This document shows, one piece after another, positions 47,084 through 57,269 of a stretch of DNA of 64,000 nt. The stretch is taken from NCBI GenBank assembly GCA_951799445.1, contig OX637291.1, forward strand, positions 4,218,501-4,282,500. The letters are read 5' to 3'. Origin of the DNA: Pseudisothecium myosuroides (taxonomy: Eukaryota; Streptophyta; Bryopsida; Hypnales; Lembophyllaceae). The stretch's first letter is position 1, and every line of letters begins with the position of its first letter. The position numbers and the translations under genes were made by a program. Under the pieces are notes generated by a model that did not search any database, was not told where the DNA came from, and saw only the letters and a program-made list of their open reading frames with translations.

Positions 47084-47893
47084 TCAAGCGGAATATAACC
47101 AGGGTCTACCGAGTAACATCGGAAAAGGTCTACCTTTATGAACACGTATAATAACGTAATTCAGCAGGTAGTCTTTTCCTCCAATCCGGGTTGGAACTTG
47201 TGAAAGTTTCCCGACCGGATTTACTCGTGACTGGTCCGCCATTCTGAGGACTTGTTCCGTGGCTTCGAAGGTGGTGAATCCCAAGTCAAATGCTGTATCC
47301 TCCAGCATCAGGTTCACTCCCGATCCTCCATCGATCGGAACCTTTGGGATCGCACATCCTTCTATCTCCACAGTGACTTCTGGAGCTCCGGAATCTTCCG
47401 GTTGAGAAAAGTTAACTGCAATCGCTGGCAGCTTCACCTTCTTCCTCCGTTTCCGGGTCCAGGCGTCTCGGATCAGCTTTTGGTACATCACGTTGTCATG
47501 CAGGAGCTGTCCGATCGTGACATTCGCCTTCTGATCCTTTATATCCTGGATGATGTTATACTCATGCGTATTTACGTCCGGATTAATGATCACGAGTGTG
47601 TCACTAAAACTAACCTTCTTTTGATTCCGTAATATATCTGGTCCAGAGATTTCCGTTCGGATCTCTGCGCTGATATCTATCGGAATCCGGTTACTGCCTA
47701 CCCCTTCCTCAGAGTGAACTAACTCTGGTTCCGGTCTAGGCTCTGGAGAAGGACGATCCAAATCGCTACTCGATTCCGGTTTCCTTCTCGACTTCTTCTT
47801 ACTACTCCTAATGGTACGACCGGATTGGTTCCTGGTGGAACTGCGGGTCGATACTCGGTTGACCACGCTCTCCGCTCCTTCTGGCAGCTCCAC
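47084..47893 (-). CDS. Ty3/gypsy protease segment, unit 1
   Basis: A retroviral-type aspartic protease domain lies in the second half, with the active site IDGGSG (Asp188) and the matching LLGRPWLY block near the end. The first half is basic and Ser/Pro-rich. The visible start is a GTG; the frame is shared with gag across a TGA followed by CGG at 47903-47905, a context known to favour readthrough. It stops at TGA 47084-47086, directly after LLGRPWLYSA, where related elements usually continue without a break. The domain processes the polyprotein. Confidence 0.8.
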   Translation of the reverse strand: MELPEGAESVVNRVSTRSSTRNQSGRTIRSSKKKSRRKPESSSDLDRPSPEPRPEPELVHSEEGVGSNRIPIDISAEIRTEISGPDILRNQKKVSFSDTLVIINPDVNTHEYNIIQDIKDQKANVTIGQLLHDNVMYQKLIRDAWTRKRRKKVKLPAIAVNFSQPEDSGAPEVTVEIEGCAIPKVPIDGGSGVNLMLEDTAFDLGFTTFEATEQVLRMADQSRVNPVGKLSQVPTRIGGKDYLLNYVIIRVHKGRPFPMLLGRPWLYSA

Positions 47894-47902
47894 CTCGCAC
47901 CG

Positions 47903-49488
47903 TCATTTCTCCGGATTCTCCGTTCCAGCAGAGTGACCGTAGTTGAATGCGGTCTGCTCCCTGGGAAGAATCTGGACTTGCTTGTAAACCGGTCGCGGTT
48001 GTACTGGTTTTGGACATTGATCCTCCGGATGTCCATACTCCTGGCAATTCTGGCATGGAAGGATTCGTGGCGCACCTTGAGCTACTCCCTTGTTAGGACA
48101 GTTATTGGCATAGTGTCCCGGTTCTCCACAGCCATAACAAATCACCACTTGTCTATCCGGATATGCTCGCATCGGTGGCTGCATCATGAAGCCTTGACTA
48201 GGACCGGGTAGGAAATTCCGGTTCAGCATGTTGGATCGGATCGGAACAGCAATCCCTTTCCCTCTCCCATAAGTTGGTTGAATCTGGTAAACTTCCTCCT
48301 CTTCCTCAGGTGCCATGGTGTAGTACACCTCTTCTTCTTCAGGATACACGAAGTGAACGTGCTTCGGGTTGGTTCTTTGGCACTCGCTCGGGTAATGACC
48401 CGGTTCGCCACACCTTCCGCACCAGACGTTGGATCGGGAAGTCGGGACAATCCGTCTTGGTCTCCGGTTCTCTGCGATGTTGACCTTGATCGCCTCCAAT
48501 GTGTCTTGGAGTTTCTTGATTGCCTTCTTAGAATCCGTCTCCTCTGCCTTCACTTTCACAACGGACTTTCGACTCTGCCCCTTTTTAGACGAACGTCGGG
48601 GAGGTGAAACACTCCGTTCCGTATCCGAACTGGATGAACTCCGATTGGAAACTTCCGATCCGGTCGACTCAGAAGTGCTTTCCGAGTCTGAGACCTTCTT
48701 TCGATGCTTCGATTTCCGGTCGATCTTCTTGCCCTTCCCTCTGGCTTGCTCTTCGTTTCGTTTGAGGGACTTCCGGAGTGACTGTGCTGAATTCTCGTAA
48801 TTGGTTGCAGCATCCATGGCCTCTCTTAGCGTTCTCGGGCGCGTTTGTCGGATCAGAAATCCCATTGACTCAGGTAATCCGGCAACGTACCACTCCACCT
48901 GCAAACTAGGAGCAATCTCAGTGGTTAACTTCTGCATGAGAGCTTTCACTCTCTGTCCGTACCTTCGCACGGATTCGGACGATTTCATCGTCAATGTGCT
49001 CAACTGGCTTCTCCGCCAACTTCCCGGAATGCTTGCAGAAAGTCCGTTCTCAGCTGATCCCAGTTATTCCGGATCAGATCCGGAACATCTTGGTACCATT
49101 TGAGAGCTTCCCCCTTCAGCAATCCTTGAAAGATTCTTTGCTGGGCCGCCTCATTCTCTTAGTTGGCGAGTGCAGTCGATTCAAACTCGCACAGCCATTC
49201 GTCCGCATCTTGGCTACCGTCGCCCTTGTAACGTTTGTACCTTAACCGGGTCATGACTTCTTCCTCTTCCAAATCCGGTTCTTCCCCTTCCGGTTCAGAT
49301 CCTCGTTCGGAAGTTGACGGAGTATTCCCCGATCTCGGACTTTCGATCTGCTCTCCAGGCGCAGGTACAAAGATCGGTTGGTCACCCGGATCAGAGTTAT
49401 CCGGATCACTAAAACCAGGTCCAGACGATTCTCCTTGATTCTTCTTCAATCGCTTAGACCTTCTTTCACTTCCTGTATTTCTTCTCAT
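47903..49488 (-). pseudogene. Ty3/gypsy gag, unit 1, TAA plus frameshift
   Basis: The ATG at 49488 opens an acidic, Ser/Pro-rich N terminus that reaches a TAA at 49159-49161. The same frame then continues as recognisable retrotransposon gag (GLLKGEALKWYQDVPDLIRN) to about 49010, where it shifts by one base into the long gag frame (VRRYGQRVKALMQKL). The C-terminal half is Lys/Ser-rich and bears three CCHC zinc knuckles (CGRCGEPGHYPSEC, CYGCGEPGHYANNC, CQNCQEYGHPEDQC). It ends at TGA 47903-47905, in frame with protease. As written, full-length Gag cannot be made from this copy without help. Both units carry the same lesions. Confidence 0.85.
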
Positions 49489-49603
49489 GAATACGAAATC
49501 CGGTTTCTCGTCAAAAACCAAATCTCAATCCGGAAAAGACAAGACAAAAAAATAAAACAACTACTGACTTTGCTACTAGGAACGAACACTAACAGCTTTA
49601 GAA

Positions 49604-49621
49604 TCCCGGGCAGCGGCGTCA
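49604..49621 (-). other. Primer binding site, unit 1 (tRNA-Asp-like)
   Basis: On the minus strand TGACGCCGCTGCCCGGGA lies 10 bases after the 5' LTR. It resembles the complement of a plant tRNA-Asp 3' end, with three differences by my recollection. An Arg or Glu tRNA cannot be excluded. Confidence 0.6.
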
Positions 49622-49631
49622 GATTTTTGCG

Positions 49632-52600
49632 TGTCGCAGCACAGAGTAAGCGAATTCCCTGTTATACTCCCAAAAACCACTTTAAAGCATAACAAAATGA
49701 CTCTAAAGATCGAACCTACGAGATTCTGTGAAGTGTCTAGCATTATTTCCAACTTAAGCTCAGCCAGTATCCAATTCCTACATTCCGGTCCTAGATCTAA
49801 AACCGGAAACAACAACACACCGAAAACAACGACCAGACCTCCCTCTATTTCTTCTGGTCTGTCAAGCTATTCGGTCCCGTAAAACTTCCACAACCCAGGA
49901 TCCTAACACTTCTGATCCTGGAACTCCTCTGGACCGATCCGATCCGGTCCTCACACACTTACTCTCACTCCACTCCGGTTTAGTTTAGCCTCTGTTTCAC
50001 CATCAGAGGGTTCGCCGCTTGCTTTTGAGAGTGGCAGGCCCGCCACTCCTTCCGTGACTTATAGTGGCTGAAGACCCACTTCTCTAATCCACTACTTCCT
50101 ACACTAGCGCGGATCCGGTTTGATCTCTCACAGCCCCCCGGACAGCGATCCGGTTTGCAGGTCACACAAAGACCCCCCGTACGATCCTCTCATACTACAA
50201 CGACCTTGATGCCAAGTTCCCTCCGTGTGGAGTTAGGTGGTTACAAGTGAACTCGTCCGTTCCAACATCAACTAAAGCCCTTCCGTTTACCAACTAGGGC
50301 AGCGAGACCTCACGGGAGATCGGGCACTCAACCGGATTTCCTATCCAGGAGTTCTAGCGCGTTTAAGGACTCCTTCCCTATCCGCCTAGCCTAACAACGG
50401 TTTTCTCGCCCGGAATCGTGAACTGTAGAGGTGCTGAGGAACTGAAATCCGCTCCCAACACTTAGAAAACCCACTCACATGCACATAAGAGCAAAACAAA
50501 CACACCAAGGGGAGAAATCTCTCTAGAATCTGCATACATTTTCCTAATTCCTCACCAAAACAGCCCTGCCACGCGCGGGAGAGACGTACAACAAGAAATC
50601 AATAGAAGATGCACAAAAACTCAAGGGAAAAGACTCCCAGTCTCCTTCGCAGAGACTGACTATATACATTTTAAAACTCAAAAAGTCAACATAAAGCGGC
50701 CCGGAAAGTCCGCGCGGAACTTTCGGTCCCCGCCGAGCCGGCCAGACCGGAAAACATCCGATCCAGACCAGGCACATCCGGATCAAATCCGGTCCGGTCC
50801 TAACTAACAAATATTTACAACTAAAATCCTAACTACCCTACCATAACCGGATCTACTCCTTGATCCGTTCCTTCGTCCATGACTTCGTCTTCGCCTTGGT
50901 GCACGCTCTGTTCTTGATCCTCACCCTGATCTGGGGTCAGATCCATACTTTGATCTTTCCCCGGGTTCAGTGTGGGACTTCTGGGCGGTTCCGTTCCAAG
51001 CTGCTCGAAAACGTCCGTCAGGTTCTGGTTCCGCTCCCCTGTTTCTCGTTCTGGGAGATCCGGTGACGAATCCAGGTTGATGGTGTGCGCGAGTTTCCTT
51101 CCACTCTTCTTGGACTGGGGAGTCCGATCCTTTCCTTCCGTTGGAATGCCCACGTTCGGAAAAGATCCGGGCATTGAAAGGTCGGACAGATGGAACGACC
51201 GTGACAACGTCACTCCATTCAGCTTCCTGCTGCTCTCCTCCATCCGGTTTGCAGCCTCTCGCGCGTCCATCATGACTAACTCCACCTTTTCGGAGTAGTC
51301 TGTCAAAATCCGGACCAACTTGGTCCCGGATATCTTATTCTCCTTGAGGACTCCCTCGTCAAACAACTTTGACTTGGTGATGGCCTCTCCGGTTGCTCCG
51401 AATGTGGCCTTCACGTCCTCCGCTACTTTCCGGGTAGCCTCTGCCATCTCCCGGGTGGTAGCCATGTCCTCCTTGAGGAGCAACATTTCCGTTTTCAACG
51501 ACTCGTTCTCCTCCTGGAGTCGTCGGATCTCCGCCTCTTGCTTCCGGATCTCATCCGGGCTGGAGATAAAATCTGCAACCACTCCTGCCAGGTTGCTGTT
51601 TACTGGTGCTCCCACCAGCTCGCTGATCTGATTCAGAATCAGCTTCTTCACCGTCCAGTCTGCTCGCACATCACTCAGGATGTTGACCAGCTGGTTGAAC
51701 GGATCCGTCGGATCCGATCCGGAAGGACCCGGTTCTTCAGAAACCGGTTTCTTCCCTGGGTTGGAGGTCTCAGCCGGAGGGGTTGGGGTTCCTCTCCGGT
51801 GAGGAGGCGTCGTCTTCTGCCGCTTGTGCTGCGGCCGGTGTAGCTCCTCCTCTTCCTCTTCTTCCTCCTCGGAACCGGATACTTCTTCCTGTTCTTCTTC
51901 TTCCGATTCCGATTCCCCATATTTCAGGAGTGACTCATGCATCTTCCACTCCTTCTCCTCCGTATCCGTGAGGAGTTGATTGTGCTTGTACAGATGGACG
52001 AGGTAGGGACTCAACGGAGTCGGTCTACTTCCTCCGATCTTCGGAATTAGCCGGTTGACCAGGTCGAACAAAATCCTGGCCCAGTCCACTTTCCGTTCCC
52101 CGCTCAGGGCTCCGAAAATGAGGTTCCTGATGGCGATGGTCACCCTCGTCGGCTTCTCCGGGTGGATGATCGGAACCAGGAACTGGAGAAGGTTCCGATG
52201 CCGGTCGTCCAGACAATCTGCCACCGCGTGCCCATCCTTGGAGTCCACGTTGCACCGGAATTTCTCCCGAGTGTAACCCTCCTTCGAGGAGGCCATCCCT
52301 CGACCTCCAGACCGGAATTCATACACGGCCTTCCACATCTCCTCCGTCCAGTTGCCCGGACTTCCGCGGAGAGTTCTCTCAAACTGGTTGGAGAGCTTTC
52401 CGAGTAACTCTCGAATCATCTGCTCCTCCCTAAACCCCCAGGGTTTATCGATCAGTCCTCCGCAGCCCATTTTAGCCAAATCCTCTATCAGGTTGTCCTT
52501 TTCCTTCTCGTCCGTTGGAATAACCGGACACACCTTCCGGAGTTTTACTTCTAATGTGGAGGAACTAGACGGCCCTGCTCTACTCTTACGGAGCTGAGGC

Positions 52601-53117
52601 ATGGACACGAACTGTGCTAACCGGATCCTGACTGTGGCTACCTTTCCCTCTCCTAGCCGCACGTCCCGTTTCTCACCTTCGCTCTTCCGATCTCAACCGG
52701 AATACCTCTAAACCTGCAACGCACACTAAAGCGCTGCGCGCCCTAACACACTAACACGCACACACAAACCAACTCAAAACAAGAAAGCAAAACGCTGGGA
52801 AGAGAGGCTAAGTACGCGCTGGAGCGAGATTTCCGCAAATGAAGATTGAAAAAGAGTGGCCACTGGATTGGTCAGCCCATATATAGTCTAATCTGTCATC
52901 ATGACCAAATCCGTTCCTGACCCATTCCGATCCAACTCAGATCCGTTCTAACTCTAATCCGGTTCAGATTCAGATCAAATCCGGATTGTCATCTATTCCG
53001 TTCCATTAGTTAATTTCCGGTTATTGGTTACCTCCTACTTGAATCCGGATCCCAGATCACGGTTTCCGTTCCAAGATTTAGATAACTTACAAAAAACCAA
53101 AAATTTACCTTGCGACA
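49632..53117 (-). repeat. Inner LTR 2 (shared by both units)
   Basis: It is identical in layout to LTR 1, shifted by exactly 9367 bp. It serves as 5' LTR of the left unit and 3' LTR of the right unit, so no target duplication lies next to it. Confidence 0.92.
50833..52602 (-). CDS. LTR-encoded protein, copy 2
   Basis: The translation is identical to the ORF at 41466-43235, with ATG at 52602. It lies in the middle LTR. Domain layout as for copy 1: N-terminal globular region, acidic run, basic stretch, coiled coil, acidic tail. Confidence 0.8.
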   Translation of the reverse strand: MPQLRKSRAGPSSSSTLEVKLRKVCPVIPTDEKEKDNLIEDLAKMGCGGLIDKPWGFREEQMIRELLGKLSNQFERTLRGSPGNWTEEMWKAVYEFRSGGRGMASSKEGYTREKFRCNVDSKDGHAVADCLDDRHRNLLQFLVPIIHPEKPTRVTIAIRNLIFGALSGERKVDWARILFDLVNRLIPKIGGSRPTPLSPYLVHLYKHNQLLTDTEEKEWKMHESLLKYGESESEEEEQEEVSGSEEEEEEEEELHRPQHKRQKTTPPHRRGTPTPPAETSNPGKKPVSEEPGPSGSDPTDPFNQLVNILSDVRADWTVKKLILNQISELVGAPVNSNLAGVVADFISSPDEIRKQEAEIRRLQEENESLKTEMLLLKEDMATTREMAEATRKVAEDVKATFGATGEAITKSKLFDEGVLKENKISGTKLVRILTDYSEKVELVMMDAREAANRMEESSRKLNGVTLSRSFHLSDLSMPGSFPNVGIPTEGKDRTPQSKKSGRKLAHTINLDSSPDLPERETGERNQNLTDVFEQLGTEPPRSPTLNPGKDQSMDLTPDQGEDQEQSVHQGEDEVMDEGTDQGVDPVMVG

Positions 53118-53120
53118 TTA

Positions 53121-53130
53121 CTCCTTCCTC
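53121..53130 (-). other. Polypurine tract, unit 2
   Basis: GAGGAAGGAG on the minus strand, three bases before LTR 2, as in unit 1. Confidence 0.75.
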
Positions 53131-53156
53131 ATCTGTGAGCGTCCTCGCGAACACTA

Positions 53157-54314
53157 TCAATCCTGATCTGACGAAGAAGCCTCGATATACTTCTTCACTC
53201 TCGATCCGTTCACACGAGTATCAAGCCACTGTCCTTGCAGATTCTGGAGTTGCAGAGATCCGTTCTGAAAAACTTGATTGACTCGGAAAGGTCCCATCCA
53301 GCGAGTATGTAACTTACCCGGAAAGTCTTTATGACGGTTGTCATAGAGAAGAACCAGGCCTCCTTCTCGGATTCCGTGATCCGTTGGGATTTTCCGATCG
53401 TAATCTTCCTTGCGCTTGTTCTGCACTCCCAGGGTTCTTTCCAGGGCTGCATTCCGGATTTCTTCCAGTTCTTCAATGGCGAGAAGTCTTGGAAGAGTAT
53501 CCGTCCTTGATACTGTACTTCGAGCTGCTATGACCCGAAATGTTTCTACCTCCAACTCCACTCCATGGACTGCTTCCTGACCGAAAACCAAAAAATACGG
53601 AGTTTTTCCGGTTGTGGTCTTCTCTGTGGTGTTGTACGCGTGAACTGCCGAAGGTAGTTTCCGATCCCAATCCGTCTTGTGAGCGGAAACCATCTTGTTC
53701 AAGATCTTACCAACTATTCCGTTTGCCCGCTCCGTCAATCCGTTCGCTTTCGGGTTGTAAGGAGTCGTCTTCCGGTGCTTGATAAGATACTTGTTCGTTA
53801 GGTCGACGATGACATCATTGAGGAAATGGGTTCCCCGGTCGCTGACCAGCTCCAATGGGTGTCCAAAACGCATGAGGATTTCTTCAAACAGAAAGTTTGC
53901 TGAAGTTTCTGCATCATTCTTCCGTGTTGCCTTGGCCTCTACCCATTTGGTCGCGTAATCCGTGGCTAGAATAATGTACCTCTTTTTCCTTGTACTGACC
54001 GGAAAAATAGGTCCTATAAAATCTATTCCCCATTTCTCAAAAGGTGCTAGGGGAATGATAGGAGTCAGCGGCCAGTGATTCCGGAAGGAGGGTGCTCCTG
54101 TCCGCTGACACTGATCACAACTTCTAACAAAATTCCTAACATCTCTGTGTAAATACGGCCACCAGTATCCGGTTGATCGGATCCGGTTCACTGTATTAAC
54201 AAAGGCAAAATGTCCTCCTGAATCTCCGGCATGAAGAGCTTGTATCACTTTCTTCCGTTCCGCAGGTTCTAGACATCGCCTGAGAATATCATCTGTTCCT
54301 AACTTGAAAAGCAC
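53157..54314 (-). CDS. Ty3/gypsy integrase segment, unit 2
   Basis: Identical translation to the unit 1 integrase, with the HHCC zinc site and D,D-35-E core. It is entered in frame from RT-RNase H across a TGA at 54345-54347. Confidence 0.9.
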   Translation of the reverse strand: MLFKLGTDDILRRCLEPAERKKVIQALHAGDSGGHFAFVNTVNRIRSTGYWWPYLHRDVRNFVRSCDQCQRTGAPSFRNHWPLTPIIPLAPFEKWGIDFIGPIFPVSTRKKRYIILATDYATKWVEAKATRKNDAETSANFLFEEILMRFGHPLELVSDRGTHFLNDVIVDLTNKYLIKHRKTTPYNPKANGLTERANGIVGKILNKMVSAHKTDWDRKLPSAVHAYNTTEKTTTGKTPYFLVFGQEAVHGVELEVETFRVIAARSTVSRTDTLPRLLAIEELEEIRNAALERTLGVQNKRKEDYDRKIPTDHGIREGGLVLLYDNRHKDFPGKLHTRWMGPFRVNQVFQNGSLQLQNLQGQWLDTRVNGSRVKKYIEASSSDQD

Positions 54315-54344
54315 TCCTCTAATCAGGGTATAAGGAGCTACTTT

Positions 54345-56444
54345 TCATTGGAAAATTTCTTTTTCCTCTACACTCATCTGTTCCGGGTATCTAGATTTCA
54401 CAAGGTAATCTATGATATCTTGATACTCTGAAACAGTTTCGTTGTTGAGGTGAAAGACCTCTACCAAGGGAGGATCCTGGTTTTCTACAAAAACCGGATC
54501 TTCCACAGTATCCGGGAACTTGTCCGGAAACTGAGCGGAAATATCTGCTACGGATTTTTGTCCTCTCTGTCTTGACAGGTAATCCGCATTCACATTTGCT
54601 TTTCCCGGTTTCACTACAACCTCGTAGTCAAACTCTTGTAAAAGCAAAATCCATCTAGCAATCCGGCCTGACAAATCCGGTTTGTTGACAAGGTATTTTA
54701 AAGAATCATGATCTGTGTGAAAAATCACCTTGTATCCGAGTAGATAGTGTCGGAACTTCTTACAGGAATACACCACTGCTAACGCCTCTCGTTCTATAGT
54801 CGTGTAATTCCGTTCAGCCAAACTCATCTGTCTACTCGCATAGTAAATCGGATTCTCACGCCTTTCTGAGTCGAACTGCCAGAGAATCGAACTCAGACAC
54901 CAACCGGATGCATCGAGAGTAACATGGAACTCCTTCGTCCAATCCGGAACGGAAAGGATCGGAGCTTTGGCCAACTGGGTCTTCAAATCTTCGAAGGCCT
55001 GTTGTCTCTTTTCCGTCCAGACGAATTCCGTATCTTTCTTCAAAAGTTCCGTGAGCGGAATAGCCCTCTTGGCATATCCGTCGATGAACCGCCGGTAGTA
55101 TCCTACACATCCAAGAAATCCTCGGATTTCTTTAACACAGGTTGGAGGTAGCAAAGTGAGCATCACTCTCACTTTCTCTAGATCAGCCTGTAATCCGGTC
55201 TTGCTCACTACATGACCAAGTAAAATTCCGGATCCCATCCCGAAAAAACACTTGCCCGGATGTAGCTTCAAACCGGTTTCTCGGCATTTTTGGAATGTCT
55301 TCCTCAAACACTCGAGATGACTTTCCCGGTCACTGAAAACCGCAAAGTCGTCTATAAACACCTCAAGGAAATGTCGAAGAAAATCCTTGAAAATATCCAT
55401 CATCAGTCGCTGAAACGTTCCGGGTGCATTACACAGGCCGAATGGCATCCGGGTGAAAGCATAAGTCCCCCATTCCGTCGTGAATGTGGTCTTCAGCTGA
55501 TCGCACCACCGGATGAACACCTGGTTGTAACCGGAAAATCCGTCTAAGAAATTGTAACAATCGTGACCAGCAACGTGGTCCAAAATAAGATCGGTGAACG
55601 AAAGAGGAAAGTAATCCTTCTTCGTGGCTGCGTTCAATTTCCGGAAATCTTGACAAACTCGGATCTTGACTTTCCCATCCGCTCCAACTTTCTTTGGAAC
55701 CACCACGATAGGAGAAACCCATTCAGAGTTGTGGACCGGATAAATGAATCCTGCTTCCAGCAACCGATCGATTTCCTCCTTCACCATCAACGAATACTTG
55801 GGGTTGAGCCGGTACTGTCGCCGTCGAACCGGAACAGATCCTTCTGTCAGGTCGATGCGGTGTTCTCCTAAATGAGGGGGAATGCGCTTCAGATCGGATG
55901 GCTCCCAAGCAAAAACGTCGAGATACTCCTTCAGAAGTTTAGTATAACCGGATTTCTCCGTATCCTTCAAAAGTTTACTAAGGTAAAAACTCCTGTTGGG
56001 TTCAATACTCTCCTTCTCATACTCAGTGGGTGAAACAACCGGTTTGACTTTCTCCTCGTAAACTTCCTCAGGGAAAGAAGCTAAATTTCCCCAACCGGAT
56101 TCTCTTGTTTCACTATGACTAACCGGTAGATTTCTGGTCCTGATCTGTTGAGCGATCCACTCGGTTGTGAGCGGAACACTCGACTCTCCCAGAGATCGAT
56201 CTTCTACCACTGGTTTCTGGATTTCTTCCGGATGATGCTCTAATACAGCCTCGGAAAATCCATAGTTCGTCTCGGACTGGTGCTCGAATGGATCCACGAA
56301 ATAACTGGTGGCGGAATCTTCCGGATCCGACCAGTCCGTAGTGTATCCATCTGAATCACTCGTCTCTCCTAAATGCTTCTCAGTGGTCCAAGGAATCCGA
56401 TTGGAAGGTTTCCCTACCACCAGTTCCTTGGCACCCCAATCCAC
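54345..56444 (-). CDS. Ty3/gypsy reverse transcriptase-RNase H segment, unit 2
   Basis: Identical translation to the unit 1 segment, with the FIDD box and all RNase H acids. It is bounded by in-frame TGA codons at 56451-56453 and 54345-54347. Confidence 0.9.
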   Translation of the reverse strand: MDWGAKELVVGKPSNRIPWTTEKHLGETSDSDGYTTDWSDPEDSATSYFVDPFEHQSETNYGFSEAVLEHHPEEIQKPVVEDRSLGESSVPLTTEWIAQQIRTRNLPVSHSETRESGWGNLASFPEEVYEEKVKPVVSPTEYEKESIEPNRSFYLSKLLKDTEKSGYTKLLKEYLDVFAWEPSDLKRIPPHLGEHRIDLTEGSVPVRRRQYRLNPKYSLMVKEEIDRLLEAGFIYPVHNSEWVSPIVVVPKKVGADGKVKIRVCQDFRKLNAATKKDYFPLSFTDLILDHVAGHDCYNFLDGFSGYNQVFIRWCDQLKTTFTTEWGTYAFTRMPFGLCNAPGTFQRLMMDIFKDFLRHFLEVFIDDFAVFSDRESHLECLRKTFQKCRETGLKLHPGKCFFGMGSGILLGHVVSKTGLQADLEKVRVMLTLLPPTCVKEIRGFLGCVGYYRRFIDGYAKRAIPLTELLKKDTEFVWTEKRQQAFEDLKTQLAKAPILSVPDWTKEFHVTLDASGWCLSSILWQFDSERRENPIYYASRQMSLAERNYTTIEREALAVVYSCKKFRHYLLGYKVIFHTDHDSLKYLVNKPDLSGRIARWILLLQEFDYEVVVKPGKANVNADYLSRQRGQKSVADISAQFPDKFPDTVEDPVFVENQDPPLVEVFHLNNETVSEYQDIIDYLVKSRYPEQMSVEEKEIFQ

Positions 56445-56450
56445 AAGTAC

Positions 56451-57260
56451 TCAAGCGGAATATAACCAGGGTCTACCGAGTAACATCGGAAAAGGTCTAC
56501 CTTTATGAACACGTATAATAACGTAATTCAGCAGGTAGTCTTTTCCTCCAATCCGGGTTGGAACTTGTGAAAGTTTCCCGACCGGATTTACTCGTGACTG
56601 GTCCGCCATTCTGAGGACTTGTTCCGTGGCTTCGAAGGTGGTGAATCCCAAGTCAAATGCTGTATCCTCCAGCATCAGGTTCACTCCCGATCCTCCATCG
56701 ATCGGAACCTTTGGGATCGCACATCCTTCTATCTCCACAGTGACTTCTGGAGCTCCGGAATCTTCCGGTTGAGAAAAGTTAACTGCAATCGCTGGCAGCT
56801 TCACCTTCTTCCTCCGTTTCCGGGTCCAGGCGTCTCGGATCAGCTTTTGGTACATCACGTTGTCATGCAGGAGCTGTCCGATCGTGACATTCGCCTTCTG
56901 ATCCTTTATATCCTGGATGATGTTATACTCATGCGTATTTACGTCCGGATTAATGATCACGAGTGTGTCACTAAAACTAACCTTCTTTTGATTCCGTAAT
57001 ATATCTGGTCCAGAGATTTCCGTTCGGATCTCTGCGCTGATATCTATCGGAATCCGGTTACTGCCTACCCCTTCCTCAGAGTGAACTAACTCTGGTTCCG
57101 GTCTAGGCTCTGGAGAAGGACGATCCAAATCGCTACTCGATTCCGGTTTCCTTCTCGACTTCTTCTTACTACTCCTAATGGTACGACCGGATTGGTTCCT
57201 GGTGGAACTGCGGGTCGATACTCGGTTGACCACGCTCTCCGCTCCTTCTGGCAGCTCCAC
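56451..57260 (-). CDS. Ty3/gypsy protease segment, unit 2
   Basis: Identical to the unit 1 segment: active site IDGGSG, GTG as apparent start, and TGA-CGG separating it from gag at 57270-57272. Confidence 0.8.
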   Translation of the reverse strand: MELPEGAESVVNRVSTRSSTRNQSGRTIRSSKKKSRRKPESSSDLDRPSPEPRPEPELVHSEEGVGSNRIPIDISAEIRTEISGPDILRNQKKVSFSDTLVIINPDVNTHEYNIIQDIKDQKANVTIGQLLHDNVMYQKLIRDAWTRKRRKKVKLPAIAVNFSQPEDSGAPEVTVEIEGCAIPKVPIDGGSGVNLMLEDTAFDLGFTTFEATEQVLRMADQSRVNPVGKLSQVPTRIGGKDYLLNYVIIRVHKGRPFPMLLGRPWLYSA

Positions 57261-57269
57261 CTCGCACCG

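Noticed and set aside
47825..48211. Plus-strand frames opposite gag and pol, such as 47825-48211, 41953-42264 and 46196-46504
   Set aside because: They are antisense shadows of minus-strand coding sequence, with no motifs of their own; the repeats in the other units simply follow the period.
49601..49621. tRNA-like 3' end (GAATCCCGGGCAGCGGCGTC)
   Set aside because: There is no matching acceptor, D or anticodon arm upstream. Its position 10 bases from the LTR makes it the primer binding site.
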